From positions 1-5,109 of the forward strand of contig JAJYZM010000103.1 in the NCBI GenBank assembly GCA_021799935.1: a stretch of DNA of 5,109 nucleotides. Reading direction: 5' to 3'. Positions 1-5,109 of the stretch are shown here, in pieces; the first letter of the stretch is position 1, and the number at the start of each line of letters is the position of its first letter. Source of the DNA: a bacterium (GTDB lineage: Bacteria; SZUA-79; Acidulodesulfobacterales; Acidulodesulfobacteraceae). The notes beneath the pieces were generated by a model, which saw only the letters and a list, made by a program, of their open reading frames with translations, searched no databases and was not told the DNA's origin. Both the position numbers and the translations under genes were made by a program.

Positions 1-1
1 G

Positions 2-1309
2 CCGGTAAAAAACGACTGGTGGAAAAATTTTGGCGATAAAGAGCTGGATATTTTAGTCGGCGAGGCGGTTAAAAACAATTTAAATTATCTTATCGCGGTA
101 AAAAATATTCAGGTTGCCAAAACTTACGTTTCGCAGAATGAATCTAATTTATTTCCTGTCGTTAATTTCAATTTCAGCACTACTAGAAATAAACTTCCGG
201 GCTACGAAACTTCGATATTCTCAGGCAGCGGTTCTTCAGGCGCCGCTTCCACGGTAATTTATAATTTAAATCAAGCCGGTTTGAGCGCTTCTTATGAATT
301 AGACGCATGGAATCAGGTCAATAACGCTATAAAACAGGCAAAGGCAAACGTCGCGGTTTCCAAAGAAGATGCGGACGTCGTAAAATTGACCTTAATAAGC
401 AATGTAGCTCAGGCTTATTTTCAAATATCGGCTTTAGAAAAATCTGCGGATAATCTCAGAAAACAATATGCCGCCGAAAAAGAAATTTTAAAGCTTTATA
501 TGATTCAATATAAAGACGGACTCATAGATGCGGAACCGGTAGAAACCGCGAAAACAAATCTCGAAATCTTAAAAACGGAATTGAACGATTCCGTAAAACT
601 TCAGGATATTACCGAAAACACGCTGGCTTATTATATAGGAAAATTCCCGGAAAAATTCAAATTCAAAACCGATACCAAAGCAGGAAATTTTAACGGCTAT
701 AACGGCATGAATTATTCTAATCTTATACCGCCGAACATTCCTTCGGAAATTTTAACGCAAAGGCCGGACGTCAAAGGAGCCGAATACAGCGTCTTATCAT
801 ACGCTTACGCTAAAAAAGAAAGCCTTGCTAATTTTTTTCCGGTATTAAACCTGACGGGCAACTACGGTTACGCAAGTCCTGGCCTAAACAATTTCGTTAC
901 CGATACTAACAGCGTATGGAATTTCGGATTGAATATTTTGGCGCCTATATTTAATTACAAAACAAATATAAGCATATACAAGAGGTCTAAACTGCAGTAT
1001 CAGCAGGCCGTGTTAAACTATCGTAACGCCGTAATAAACGCTTTCAGCGAAACCGACAGCGCTCTAGCAAATTACAAGAGGGACGTTAAAACCCTGAAAA
1101 GCTACGAAAACAATTTTAACTATTCCCTTAAACTGTTTCACATTTACGGGATTCAGTATAAAACAGGCATTGCAAGCCGTATAACATATCTGACGTATAA
1201 GCTGGACATGCTTAACGCCGAATATAACCTGATAAATCAAAACCTTCTTTTGCAGGAAGACGTCATAGGCGTATATAATGCACTGGGAATGGGATTAAAA
1301 ACCGATTAA
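2..1309 (+). CDS. NodT/TolC-family outer-membrane efflux channel, 5'-truncated by the window edge
   Basis: Forms the trimeric outer-membrane channel of a tripartite efflux pump, normally paired with a periplasmic adaptor and an inner-membrane RND or similar transporter. The frame is open from base 2 with no stop, giving 435 visible residues. The visible part starts just before the family motif WWKNFGDKELDILV (residues 6-19), so the missing piece is probably the lipoprotein signal and a short linker. The TolC two-fold repeat is clear: LFPVVNF (50-56) and YELDAWN (98-104) in the first half; QRPDVKGAE (253-261), FFPVLNLTGNYGY (278-290) and APIFNYKTN (314-322) in the second. The helical halves also repeat IQYKDG and IQYKTG. 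The long helices are Ala/Asn/Lys-rich. The TTG at 281 is an internal Leu, not a start, because homology runs well upstream. Substrate cannot be told. Partner pump genes, if linked, would lie to the left. It converges on phoU and overlaps it by four bases. Confidence 0.93.
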   Translation, partial: PVKNDWWKNFGDKELDILVGEAVKNNLNYLIAVKNIQVAKTYVSQNESNLFPVVNFNFSTTRNKLPGYETSIFSGSGSSGAASTVIYNLNQAGLSASYELDAWNQVNNAIKQAKANVAVSKEDADVVKLTLISNVAQAYFQISALEKSADNLRKQYAAEKEILKLYMIQYKDGLIDAEPVETAKTNLEILKTELNDSVKLQDITENTLAYYIGKFPEKFKFKTDTKAGNFNGYNGMNYSNLIPPNIPSEILTQRPDVKGAEYSVLSYAYAKKESLANFFPVLNLTGNYGYASPGLNNFVTDTNSVWNFGLNILAPIFNYKTNISIYKRSKLQYQQAVLNYRNAVINAFSETDSALANYKRDVKTLKSYENNFNYSLKLFHIYGIQYKTGIASRITYLTYKLDMLNAEYNLINQNLLLQEDVIGVYNALGMGLKTD

Positions 1310-1986
1310 TATTCGGGCAGATTTCTTAAATCTTTGCCTAATTCCATATACAGAAGCAGTTCCATAATTTTCTGGGCATGGTCGGCAAATCTTTCGTATT
1401 TTCGTGCAATAAAAATATAAGTTATATTGTTCTCAAGCGTGGTTAAATTTTTTATCGATGCGTTTATAATATCCACTACGATTTTATGGGACAGCATATC
1501 TATAACGTTTTCGTCTTTTATTATAATATCTTTAAGTCCTATATTTTCCTTTGCGCCGTCGGCATACATTTTCATCGCCATTTTAAGCATTTCGCCGTCC
1601 CTGGATGCAACGTCTTCCAGATATGAATATACGCATTTAAATTCTTCCGACGAAGAAGTTCCGTCAGTCAGTTTAAGCCCTATCTGGCATACCGAAGCGC
1701 ATAAATCGCCCATTCTTTCGAGGTCTGTTATAATTTTCATCGTAGTCGTTATAAACATTAAATCGGCAGCTTCGGGTTGATATAAAGCCAGAAGTTTTAT
1801 GCAATTTTCATTAATGCTGACTTCCAGCGAATTGACTTTAAGGTCGTTTTTAATGGTCTCTTCCGCAAGATTCTTATCCCTCTCGAATAAAAATCTGGTT
1901 GCGCTGTTCAGCTGGCCGTTGACTATCTCGCTCATTTCAACGACGTTTTTCTTTAATTTCATAAGCTCGCTATCTAATATATTCAC
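1306..1986 (-). CDS. phoU: PhoU, phosphate transport/Pho regulon regulator
   Basis: Cytoplasmic regulator that connects the PstSCAB transporter to the PhoR-type sensor kinase and keeps the Pho response off when phosphate is plentiful (family knowledge). At 226 residues it has the usual length and the two tandem three-helix bundles. The first repeat carries ALYQPEAADL (67-76) and the metal-binding DLERMGD (88-94); the second carries RKYERFADHAQKI (195-207), with the matching E-R-x-x-D-H residues. The N-terminus ILDSELMKLKKNVVEM fits the family start. The start codon is GTG: the frame upstream has no ATG before a stop at about 2020-2022, and a purine-rich ribosome site (AAAGGAGAGGGG, roughly 1993-2004) lies just before it. 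The next ATG, codon 9, would cut into the first helix. It is the last gene of the operon, 73 bases after pstB, with a strong dyad in the gap. Its stop overlaps the stop of the opposing efflux gene. Confidence 0.96.
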   Translation of the reverse strand: MNILDSELMKLKKNVVEMSEIVNGQLNSATRFLFERDKNLAEETIKNDLKVNSLEVSINENCIKLLALYQPEAADLMFITTTMKIITDLERMGDLCASVCQIGLKLTDGTSSSEEFKCVYSYLEDVASRDGEMLKMAMKMYADGAKENIGLKDIIIKDENVIDMLSHKIVVDIINASIKNLTTLENNITYIFIARKYERFADHAQKIMELLLYMELGKDLRNLPEY

Positions 1987-2008
1987 CGAAAACCCCTCTC
2001 CTTTTATA

Positions 2009-2033
2009 GGGAGCAGATTTTAAATCTGTTCCC
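2009..2033 (-). promoter_or_regulatory. 12-bp inverted repeat in the pstB-phoU gap, next to the phoU ribosome site
   Basis: The two arms GGGAGCAGATTT (2009-2020) and AAATCTGTTCCC (2022-2033) pair over 12 positions with one mismatch (a G-U pair in one strand's RNA) around a single central base. In the operon transcript it begins about 26 bases after the pstB stop and ends only a few bases before the phoU ribosome-binding purines. There is no U-run after it, so it is not a standard terminator. It could be an mRNA hairpin that stabilises the upstream message or tunes phoU translation, or a dyad operator for a DNA-binding protein. With a one-base centre an RNA loop would have to open a pair or two, which slightly favours the operator reading. 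The structure is seen directly; its role is inferred. Confidence 0.6.
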
Positions 2034-2059
2034 GGATTTATTAAGAAAATTTATTATTT

Positions 2060-2842
2060 TTAATATCTGCTCGTTATAAAGTTTTCCGTTCTTTTATCTT
2101 TAGGCCTCGTAAAAAAAGCCCCCGCTTCGTCGAATTCTATAAGCTCTCCGTCCAGAAAAAAACCGCTGTAATCGGAAATTCTTCCGGATTGTTGAACGTT
2201 ATGGCTTACTACAATTATAGTATAATATTTTTTGAAAGAATTTATCAAATCCAGTATAATGCTCGTCGAAACAGGGTCGAGATAAGCCGTCGGCTCATCC
2301 ATTAAGAGTATCGACGGATTGGTAGCAATCGCTCTTGCTATGCATAGTCTTTGCTGTTGTCCGCCGGAAAGAGAAAGCGCCGATTTGTTCAGCTTGTTTT
2401 TGACTTCATCGTAAAGCCCGGAATACTTCAGGCATTTTTCTACGCGCTCGACGATAAAATCCTTGTTCTTTATACCGTGTATTTTTAATCCGAAAGCTAC
2501 ATTTTCAAAAATAGATTTTGGGAAAGGATTCGGATTTTGAAACACCATGCCTATGTCTCTTCTTAATTCCACCACATCTACCGATTTATCGTATATATTT
2601 TTCCCGTTAATCAAAACTTCGCCCGTCAGCTTTGCGCCTTCGGTATAATCGTTCATCCTGTTGAGAGTCCTTAAGAATGTCGATTTCCCGCATCCGGAAG
2701 GGCCTAAAAGCGTACATACGGAATTTTTTTTAAAATAAAGATTAACCGATTTTAAAAGATGATAATTCCCGTAATAAAAATTCAGGTCTTTAACGTTAAC
2801 GATTATATTATCGGCATGAACTTCTTTTATATTTTCGGGCAT
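2060..2842 (-). CDS. pstB: PstB, phosphate ABC transporter ATP-binding protein
   Basis: ATPase that powers phosphate import through the PstC-PstA channel at the inner face of the membrane. At 260 residues it is full length. In order: aromatic A-loop region FYYGNYH (22-28), Walker A GPSGCGKST (47-55), Q-loop with the PstB-typical VFQNPNPFP (100-108), then ENVAFGLKIHGI (113-124), signature LSGGQQQR (158-165), Walker B ILLMDEP (178-184), and H-loop VSHNVQQSGR (212-221). The C-terminus FITSRY resembles the PstB ending Y-I-T-G-R-F. All catalytic residues are present. The D-loop reads AYLDP where PstB proteins usually have SALDP, a conservative but unusual change. The ATG start is preceded by AGGAGG (2855-2860), 12 bases away, which is a rather long spacing. 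The pstA stop TAG lies within the same bases, so translation of the two genes is probably coupled. Confidence 0.97.
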   Translation of the reverse strand: MPENIKEVHADNIIVNVKDLNFYYGNYHLLKSVNLYFKKNSVCTLLGPSGCGKSTFLRTLNRMNDYTEGAKLTGEVLINGKNIYDKSVDVVELRRDIGMVFQNPNPFPKSIFENVAFGLKIHGIKNKDFIVERVEKCLKYSGLYDEVKNKLNKSALSLSGGQQQRLCIARAIATNPSILLMDEPTAYLDPVSTSIILDLINSFKKYYTIIVVSHNVQQSGRISDYSGFFLDGELIEFDEAGAFFTRPKDKRTENFITSRY

Positions 2843-2854
2843 AAAATTTTAATT

Positions 2855-2861
2855 CCTCCTA
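2855..2861 (-). promoter_or_regulatory. pstB ribosome-binding site overlapping the pstA stop codon
   Basis: Read on the minus strand the bases are TAGGAGG: TAG ends pstA and AGGAGG is a perfect anti-16S match for pstB. A ribosome finishing pstA therefore sits on the pstB initiation region, which suggests translational coupling. It is the strongest ribosome site of the four visible operon gene starts; pstA and pstC have no recognisable one. Confidence 0.8.
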
Positions 2862-3770
2862 TAAAATAAATCTCTTAGCCAAATAGTTTATCAATCTTAA
2901 TCCCAAATCCAATACAAATATAAAGAACAGTAAAACCACCGATGCCGCTTCCGCTTTGTAATGCAGTATTTTGGACGGTTCATGAATATATATAAAAATA
3001 AGCATCGCCAGATCCCCGACCGCCCCGCCGGAACCGGTAACTCCGGTAGGCATGCCTGTATTATAATAGTTCGTAAATAAAAGCGGGGCCGTCTGTCCGA
3101 TTATATTCATTACTCCAAGCAATATACCGATAAATATACCGCCAAGCGCGGCTTTTAATATGACCGACCTCGTAGCCTGCCATTTGGTAGCCCCGAGAGC
3201 AAGAGTTCCTTCTATATAGCTTGCGGGAATCTGGTTGACAGCCTGCTCCGTTAGAAGCGTAATAATCGGAGTCATAATGAAACCGAGCGTAAGTCCGCCG
3301 GCAAGGGCCGAAAATCCGAAATGAAAACCCGGTCCGGTATTGGTAGAAAAAACATAAAAGCCCACAATACCCCAAACGATAGACGGGATCCCGAGCATGA
3401 GTTCATTTAACAGCCTTAGAAAAGCATTTGCCCTTTTTTTGCCGAAAAGCGACAGGTACAAACCCGTTCCTATTCCGATAGGAACGGCAAGAATAGAGGC
3501 GATTGCTATAAGATAAACGTCTCCTATTACGGCGTTTAATATTCCGCCTTCGGCGCCTATGGGAAATCCGGTGGGAAGCGTAGAAATAAAATGCCAGTTA
3601 AGATATTTATATCCTATAGAAACTGCTTCAAAAATGATGTGAAAAACGGGGAAAGAGCCTATGATAAAAGCCGCCGCCGCAAAAAAAACGGCAATGTTAT
3701 TGTAAACTTTTTTCCGTTTAAGGTATCCCCTGTTCGCCGGAAATACCGGCTCATGCAACTGCTGTTCCAT
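2859..3770 (-). CDS. pstA: PstA, phosphate ABC transporter permease
   Basis: Inner-membrane permease that pairs with PstC to form the phosphate channel. Its 303 residues show a short basic cytoplasmic N-terminus (RGYLKRKK, 14-21) and about six hydrophobic segments (near 24-48, 80-106, 125-145, 153-172, 206-230, 272-296). Family marks are PTGFPIGAEGGILNAVIGD (66-84), LGIPSIVWGIVGFYVF (126-141), the EAA coupling loop EGTLALGATKWQATR (187-201), and TAPLLFT (227-233). The odd point is just before that last motif. Where PstA normally reads R-x-x-G-E-T this protein reads N-I-I-G-Q-T (222-227), so both the conserved Arg and Glu are replaced by neutral residues. The codons are clean (AAT and CAG), with no frameshift. 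The ATG at 3770 has no clear ribosome site, and an 88-base gap separates it from pstC. The identity is secure; the substitutions make phosphate-transport efficiency worth testing. Confidence 0.95.
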   Translation of the reverse strand: MEQQLHEPVFPANRGYLKRKKVYNNIAVFFAAAAFIIGSFPVFHIIFEAVSIGYKYLNWHFISTLPTGFPIGAEGGILNAVIGDVYLIAIASILAVPIGIGTGLYLSLFGKKRANAFLRLLNELMLGIPSIVWGIVGFYVFSTNTGPGFHFGFSALAGGLTLGFIMTPIITLLTEQAVNQIPASYIEGTLALGATKWQATRSVILKAALGGIFIGILLGVMNIIGQTAPLLFTNYYNTGMPTGVTGSGGAVGDLAMLIFIYIHEPSKILHYKAEAASVVLLFFIFVLDLGLRLINYLAKRFIL

Positions 3771-3811
3771 TCTAATTTTATATTTTTATTTAATAAAAGT
3801 TTCTATCGCAA

Positions 3812-3846
3812 ATTATATTTATTGTAATTACCGGTTATATGCCGGT
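3812..3846 (-). promoter_or_regulatory. Candidate internal Pho-box-like promoter in the pstC-pstA gap
   Basis: On the minus strand the bases parse as CCGGCAT-ATAA-CCGGTAA, then ten bases (TTACAATAAA), then TATAAT (3812-3817). Two seven-base direct repeats with a four-base AT spacer (11-bp period), ten bases before a -10 box, is the known geometry of enterobacterial PhoB sites. The first repeat matches the E. coli CTGTCAT unit at five of seven positions, the second at only three. No usable -35 is present, as expected for PhoB-dependent promoters. Because CCGG is self-complementary, the same bases also form a 5-bp stem (ACCGG/CCGGT, 3830-3834 with 3842-3846), so this could simply be a small hairpin. 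The geometry is seen; the function is inference. Confidence 0.35.
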
Positions 3847-3858
3847 CGTTTTTTGAAA

Positions 3859-4803
3859 TCAGCCGCCGCCGAACTGAGACCTGCTGAATCTGCCGCCTAT
3901 AACCCTGTTTAAAATATTCCGCCCTATTATGTTGACTATAAGGCTGGTTAATAAAAGCACGAGCGCAAGTTCTACTTCTGCGGAAGCATATATAGGGCTT
4001 ATAACGGCAAACGTAAAAGTATTCGCCAGCAGGGAAGATATAGTATAGCCCACGCTGAACAAAGACTTCGGAACTACGGCCTGATTTCCTATCAGAAGCA
4101 CTACGGCTATCGTCTCTCCTACCGCTCTTCCGAAACCTAAAATTATCCCTCCGTATATGCCGTTCAAGGCATAAGGCAGGGAAACGTCTTTAATGACGTC
4201 TAATTTTGTAGCGCCCATAGCCAGCGCCCCGTCTTTGGCAAGTTTCGGAACCGAAGCCAAAGAATCCTTGGTAATCGAAGATATAATAGGCAAAATCATA
4301 AACGCGACTATAATACTCGCGGCAAGAATTCCGTAGCCGATATTTTCCTCTACTTTCAGAAAAGGTATGTTTGAAAAATGAACGTCAAAAAACGGCTCTA
4401 CCGATTCCCTAAGCCACGGAACGACCGTCAACACGCCCCATACGCCGAAAACGACGCTCGGTATTCCCGCAAGCATTTCTACTATTACCGTAAAAATACC
4501 TCTTAAAAAAACAGGGCAGTATTCCTGCAAAAATATCCCTATACCGAAACTGAAAGGTATAGCGAACAATAATGCGAGAAAAGTAACAATAAAAGTTCCC
4601 GCGATAAAAGTTAAAGCGCCGAAGACCTCTTTGGGAGGATTCCATTCTTTAGTCCATAAAAAAGAAATGCCGTATCTGATAACGGAAGGGTAACTGTAAT
4701 ATAGGACAATTATCACGGAGATGGAAAAAATCAGAATTATAGAAAGAACGAAAACGGAAAGAATAAATTTAAAAAGGTCGTCTTTGTATTTTAAGGTGAA
4801 CAT
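3859..4803 (-). CDS. pstC: PstC, phosphate ABC transporter permease
   Basis: Partner of PstA in the inner-membrane phosphate channel. Its 314 residues are of normal length. A strong first membrane segment (12-36) is followed by a periplasmic region with EWNPP (53-57), then FGALTFIAGTFIVTFLALLF (61-80), the PstC-typical EMLAGIPSVVFGVWGV (109-124), and the EAA coupling loop DGALAMGATKLDVIKD (191-206). GFGRAVGETIAV (223-234) comes next. Here the conserved Arg (226) and Glu (230) are both kept, unlike the matching site in PstA. The tail ends in a Gly-rich cytoplasmic stretch. The ATG at 4803 is the only sensible start: the next Met is residue 110. It has no Shine-Dalgarno-like sequence, only an AT-rich leader. 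It lies 183 bases downstream of pstS, a gap with its own promoter and a large inverted repeat, so expression may be partly independent of pstS. Confidence 0.96.
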   Translation of the reverse strand: MFTLKYKDDLFKFILSVFVLSIILIFSISVIIVLYYSYPSVIRYGISFLWTKEWNPPKEVFGALTFIAGTFIVTFLALLFAIPFSFGIGIFLQEYCPVFLRGIFTVIVEMLAGIPSVVFGVWGVLTVVPWLRESVEPFFDVHFSNIPFLKVEENIGYGILAASIIVAFMILPIISSITKDSLASVPKLAKDGALAMGATKLDVIKDVSLPYALNGIYGGIILGFGRAVGETIAVVLLIGNQAVVPKSLFSVGYTISSLLANTFTFAVISPIYASAEVELALVLLLTSLIVNIIGRNILNRVIGGRFSRSQFGGG

Positions 4804-4847
4804 TAATTTGTTTAAATAGGGATAAATTTAATTTAAAAATTTTTTTA

Positions 4848-4876
4848 ATTATAGCACATTCTTTTTAATTTTTCTA
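4848..4876 (-). promoter_or_regulatory. Extended -10 promoter upstream of pstC
   Basis: The minus strand reads TGCTATAAT (4848-4856): a perfect -10 hexamer with the extended TGn element. At a 17-base spacing lies TAGAAA (4871-4876), four of six matches to the -35 consensus. Transcription would start near 4841, giving a leader of about 38 bases to the pstC ATG. The site would provide a basal transcript of pstCAB-phoU apart from pstS. Surrounding DNA is very AT-rich, which raises the chance of accidental matches, but the extended TG makes this one credible. No Pho-box-like repeat sits at the expected distance. Confidence 0.55.
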
Positions 4877-4903
4877 AAAAAAATAATGCGGCGGATTTAT
4901 CCC

Positions 4904-4948
4904 GTCATTGCAGGCAAAGCGGACTACATCCGCTTTGCCTGCAATGAC
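4904..4948. repeat. Perfect 20-bp inverted repeat with 5-base loop (REP/MITE-like palindrome) between pstS and pstC
   Basis: The left arm (4904-4923) begins GTCATTGCAGG and the right arm (4929-4948) ends CCTGCAATGAC. All 20 positions pair, around the loop CTACA. It is richer in GC than its flanks. The length and perfection, plus GTCATTGC/GCAATGAC ends that resemble dispersed palindromic repeats seen in many bacterial genomes, suggest a short mobile or REP-like element. In the operon transcript it forms a very stable hairpin 38 bases after the pstS stop, suited to protecting pstS mRNA and lowering expression of the downstream permease genes. An eight-U run exists on the same strand (4876-4883), but it begins 20 bases beyond the stem, too far for a standard intrinsic terminator. 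The structure is certain; its origin and role are inferred. Confidence 0.85.
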
Positions 4949-4986
4949 TATACGATATACTAATCTGTCTTTTTAAATAAGTTTGC

Positions 4987-5109
4987 TTATTTTACCTGCG
5001 CAAGAAGTTTTTTAACGTTCGGCATAACGGATTTCGGAAGCGGCGCAAAACCGGTTTTGACGGTGTATTTAGCCGCCTGTCCCGGACCTAACGCCCAGTT
5101 TACCAAATC
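4987..5109 (-). CDS. pstS: PstS, periplasmic phosphate-binding protein, C-terminal 40 residues only
   Basis: Binds phosphate in the periplasm and delivers it to PstC-PstA. Only the C-terminal end is inside the window; the rest lies off the right edge. The frame, read from base 5109, gives 40 residues and a TAA stop. It includes LVNWALGPGQAAKY (2-15) and the strongly family-typical GFAPLPKSV (20-28), which corresponds to the PstS ending G-Y-x-P-L-P, followed by a Lys-rich tail. Position as the first gene ahead of pstCAB-phoU supports the call. The signal peptide and phosphate-binding loops cannot be seen. Confidence 0.9.
   Translation of the reverse strand, partial: DLVNWALGPGQAAKYTVKTGFAPLPKSVMPNVKKLLAQVK

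Noticed and set aside
281..283. TTG as the start of the efflux channel gene
   Set aside because: The same frame is open to base 2 and encodes clear family motifs upstream (WWKNFGDKELDILV, LFPVVNF), so this is an internal Leu codon of a gene cut by the window edge.
1427..2023. Two plus-strand open frames antisense to phoU (1427-1780 and 1799-2023)
   Set aside because: They mirror a secure phoU gene, lack family-like sequence and ribosome sites, and are Ser/Ile/Phe-rich as expected for the complement of a Lys/Glu/Asp-rich coding strand.
3061..3375. Minus-strand open frame inside pstA in another frame (similar one at 4409-4645 inside pstC)
   Set aside because: Compositionally odd (rich in Arg, Tyr, Cys) and fully inside well-supported permease genes on the same strand; frame shadows.
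3591..3827. Plus-strand open frame running from pstA into the pstC-pstA gap
   Set aside because: Antisense to the pstA N-terminus, Lys/Arg/Phe-rich without a recognisable domain or ribosome site.
3830..3851. Plus-strand terminator (ACCGG/CCGGT stem followed by a T-run)
   Set aside because: A five-base stem with a seven-base loop is weak, and no plus-strand gene lies upstream that it could serve.
4876..4948. Intrinsic terminator after pstS made of the large hairpin plus the U8 run
   Set aside because: Twenty bases separate the stem foot from the U-run. An alternative short stem (GCGGAT with ATCCGC, 4928-4933 with 4891-4896) lies closer but is weak and competes with the perfect 20-bp stem. 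The site may still attenuate transcription, but it is not a standard terminator.
1..5109. CRISPR array, tRNA, rRNA, riboswitch or transposase gene
   Set aside because: None seen: no regularly spaced repeats, no tRNA-like cloverleaf, and all long frames are explained by the pst-phoU operon and the efflux channel.

Overview
The window looks like chromosome of a Gram-negative (diderm) bacterium with an AT-leaning genome, as shown by AT-rich codons and very AT-rich intergenic gaps. The diderm call rests on an outer-membrane efflux channel gene at the left end. The proteins and the short palindrome with GTCATTGC/GCAATGAC ends would suit a deltaproteobacterium-like lineage, but this is an impression and the window holds no taxonomic marker.

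Layout, left to right: (1) bases 2-1309, plus strand, the 3' part of a NodT/TolC-type outer-membrane factor gene whose start lies off the left edge. (2) From 1306 to the right edge, all on the minus strand and therefore read right to left, the canonical phosphate-specific transport operon pstS (last 40 codons only) - pstC - pstA - pstB - phoU. The two transcription units converge and share the four bases TTAA, which hold both stop codons.

PstS is the periplasmic phosphate-binding protein, PstC and PstA form the membrane channel, PstB is the ATPase, and PhoU links transporter state to the Pho two-component system. The operon is complete except for the 5' part of pstS. No sensor kinase or response regulator gene is in view. 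The main pst promoter should lie upstream of pstS, outside the window.

The unusual material is in the details. PstA lacks the conserved Arg and Glu of the usual R-x-x-G-E-T motif (it has N-I-I-G-Q-T), while PstC keeps both. Each of three operon gaps carries a structured element: a perfect 20-bp inverted repeat and an extended -10 promoter between pstS and pstC; a Pho-box-like direct repeat correctly spaced from a TATAAT between pstC and pstA; and a 12-bp dyad just before the phoU ribosome-binding site. This suggests the genes are tuned individually within the operon. I see no wholly new gene system here.
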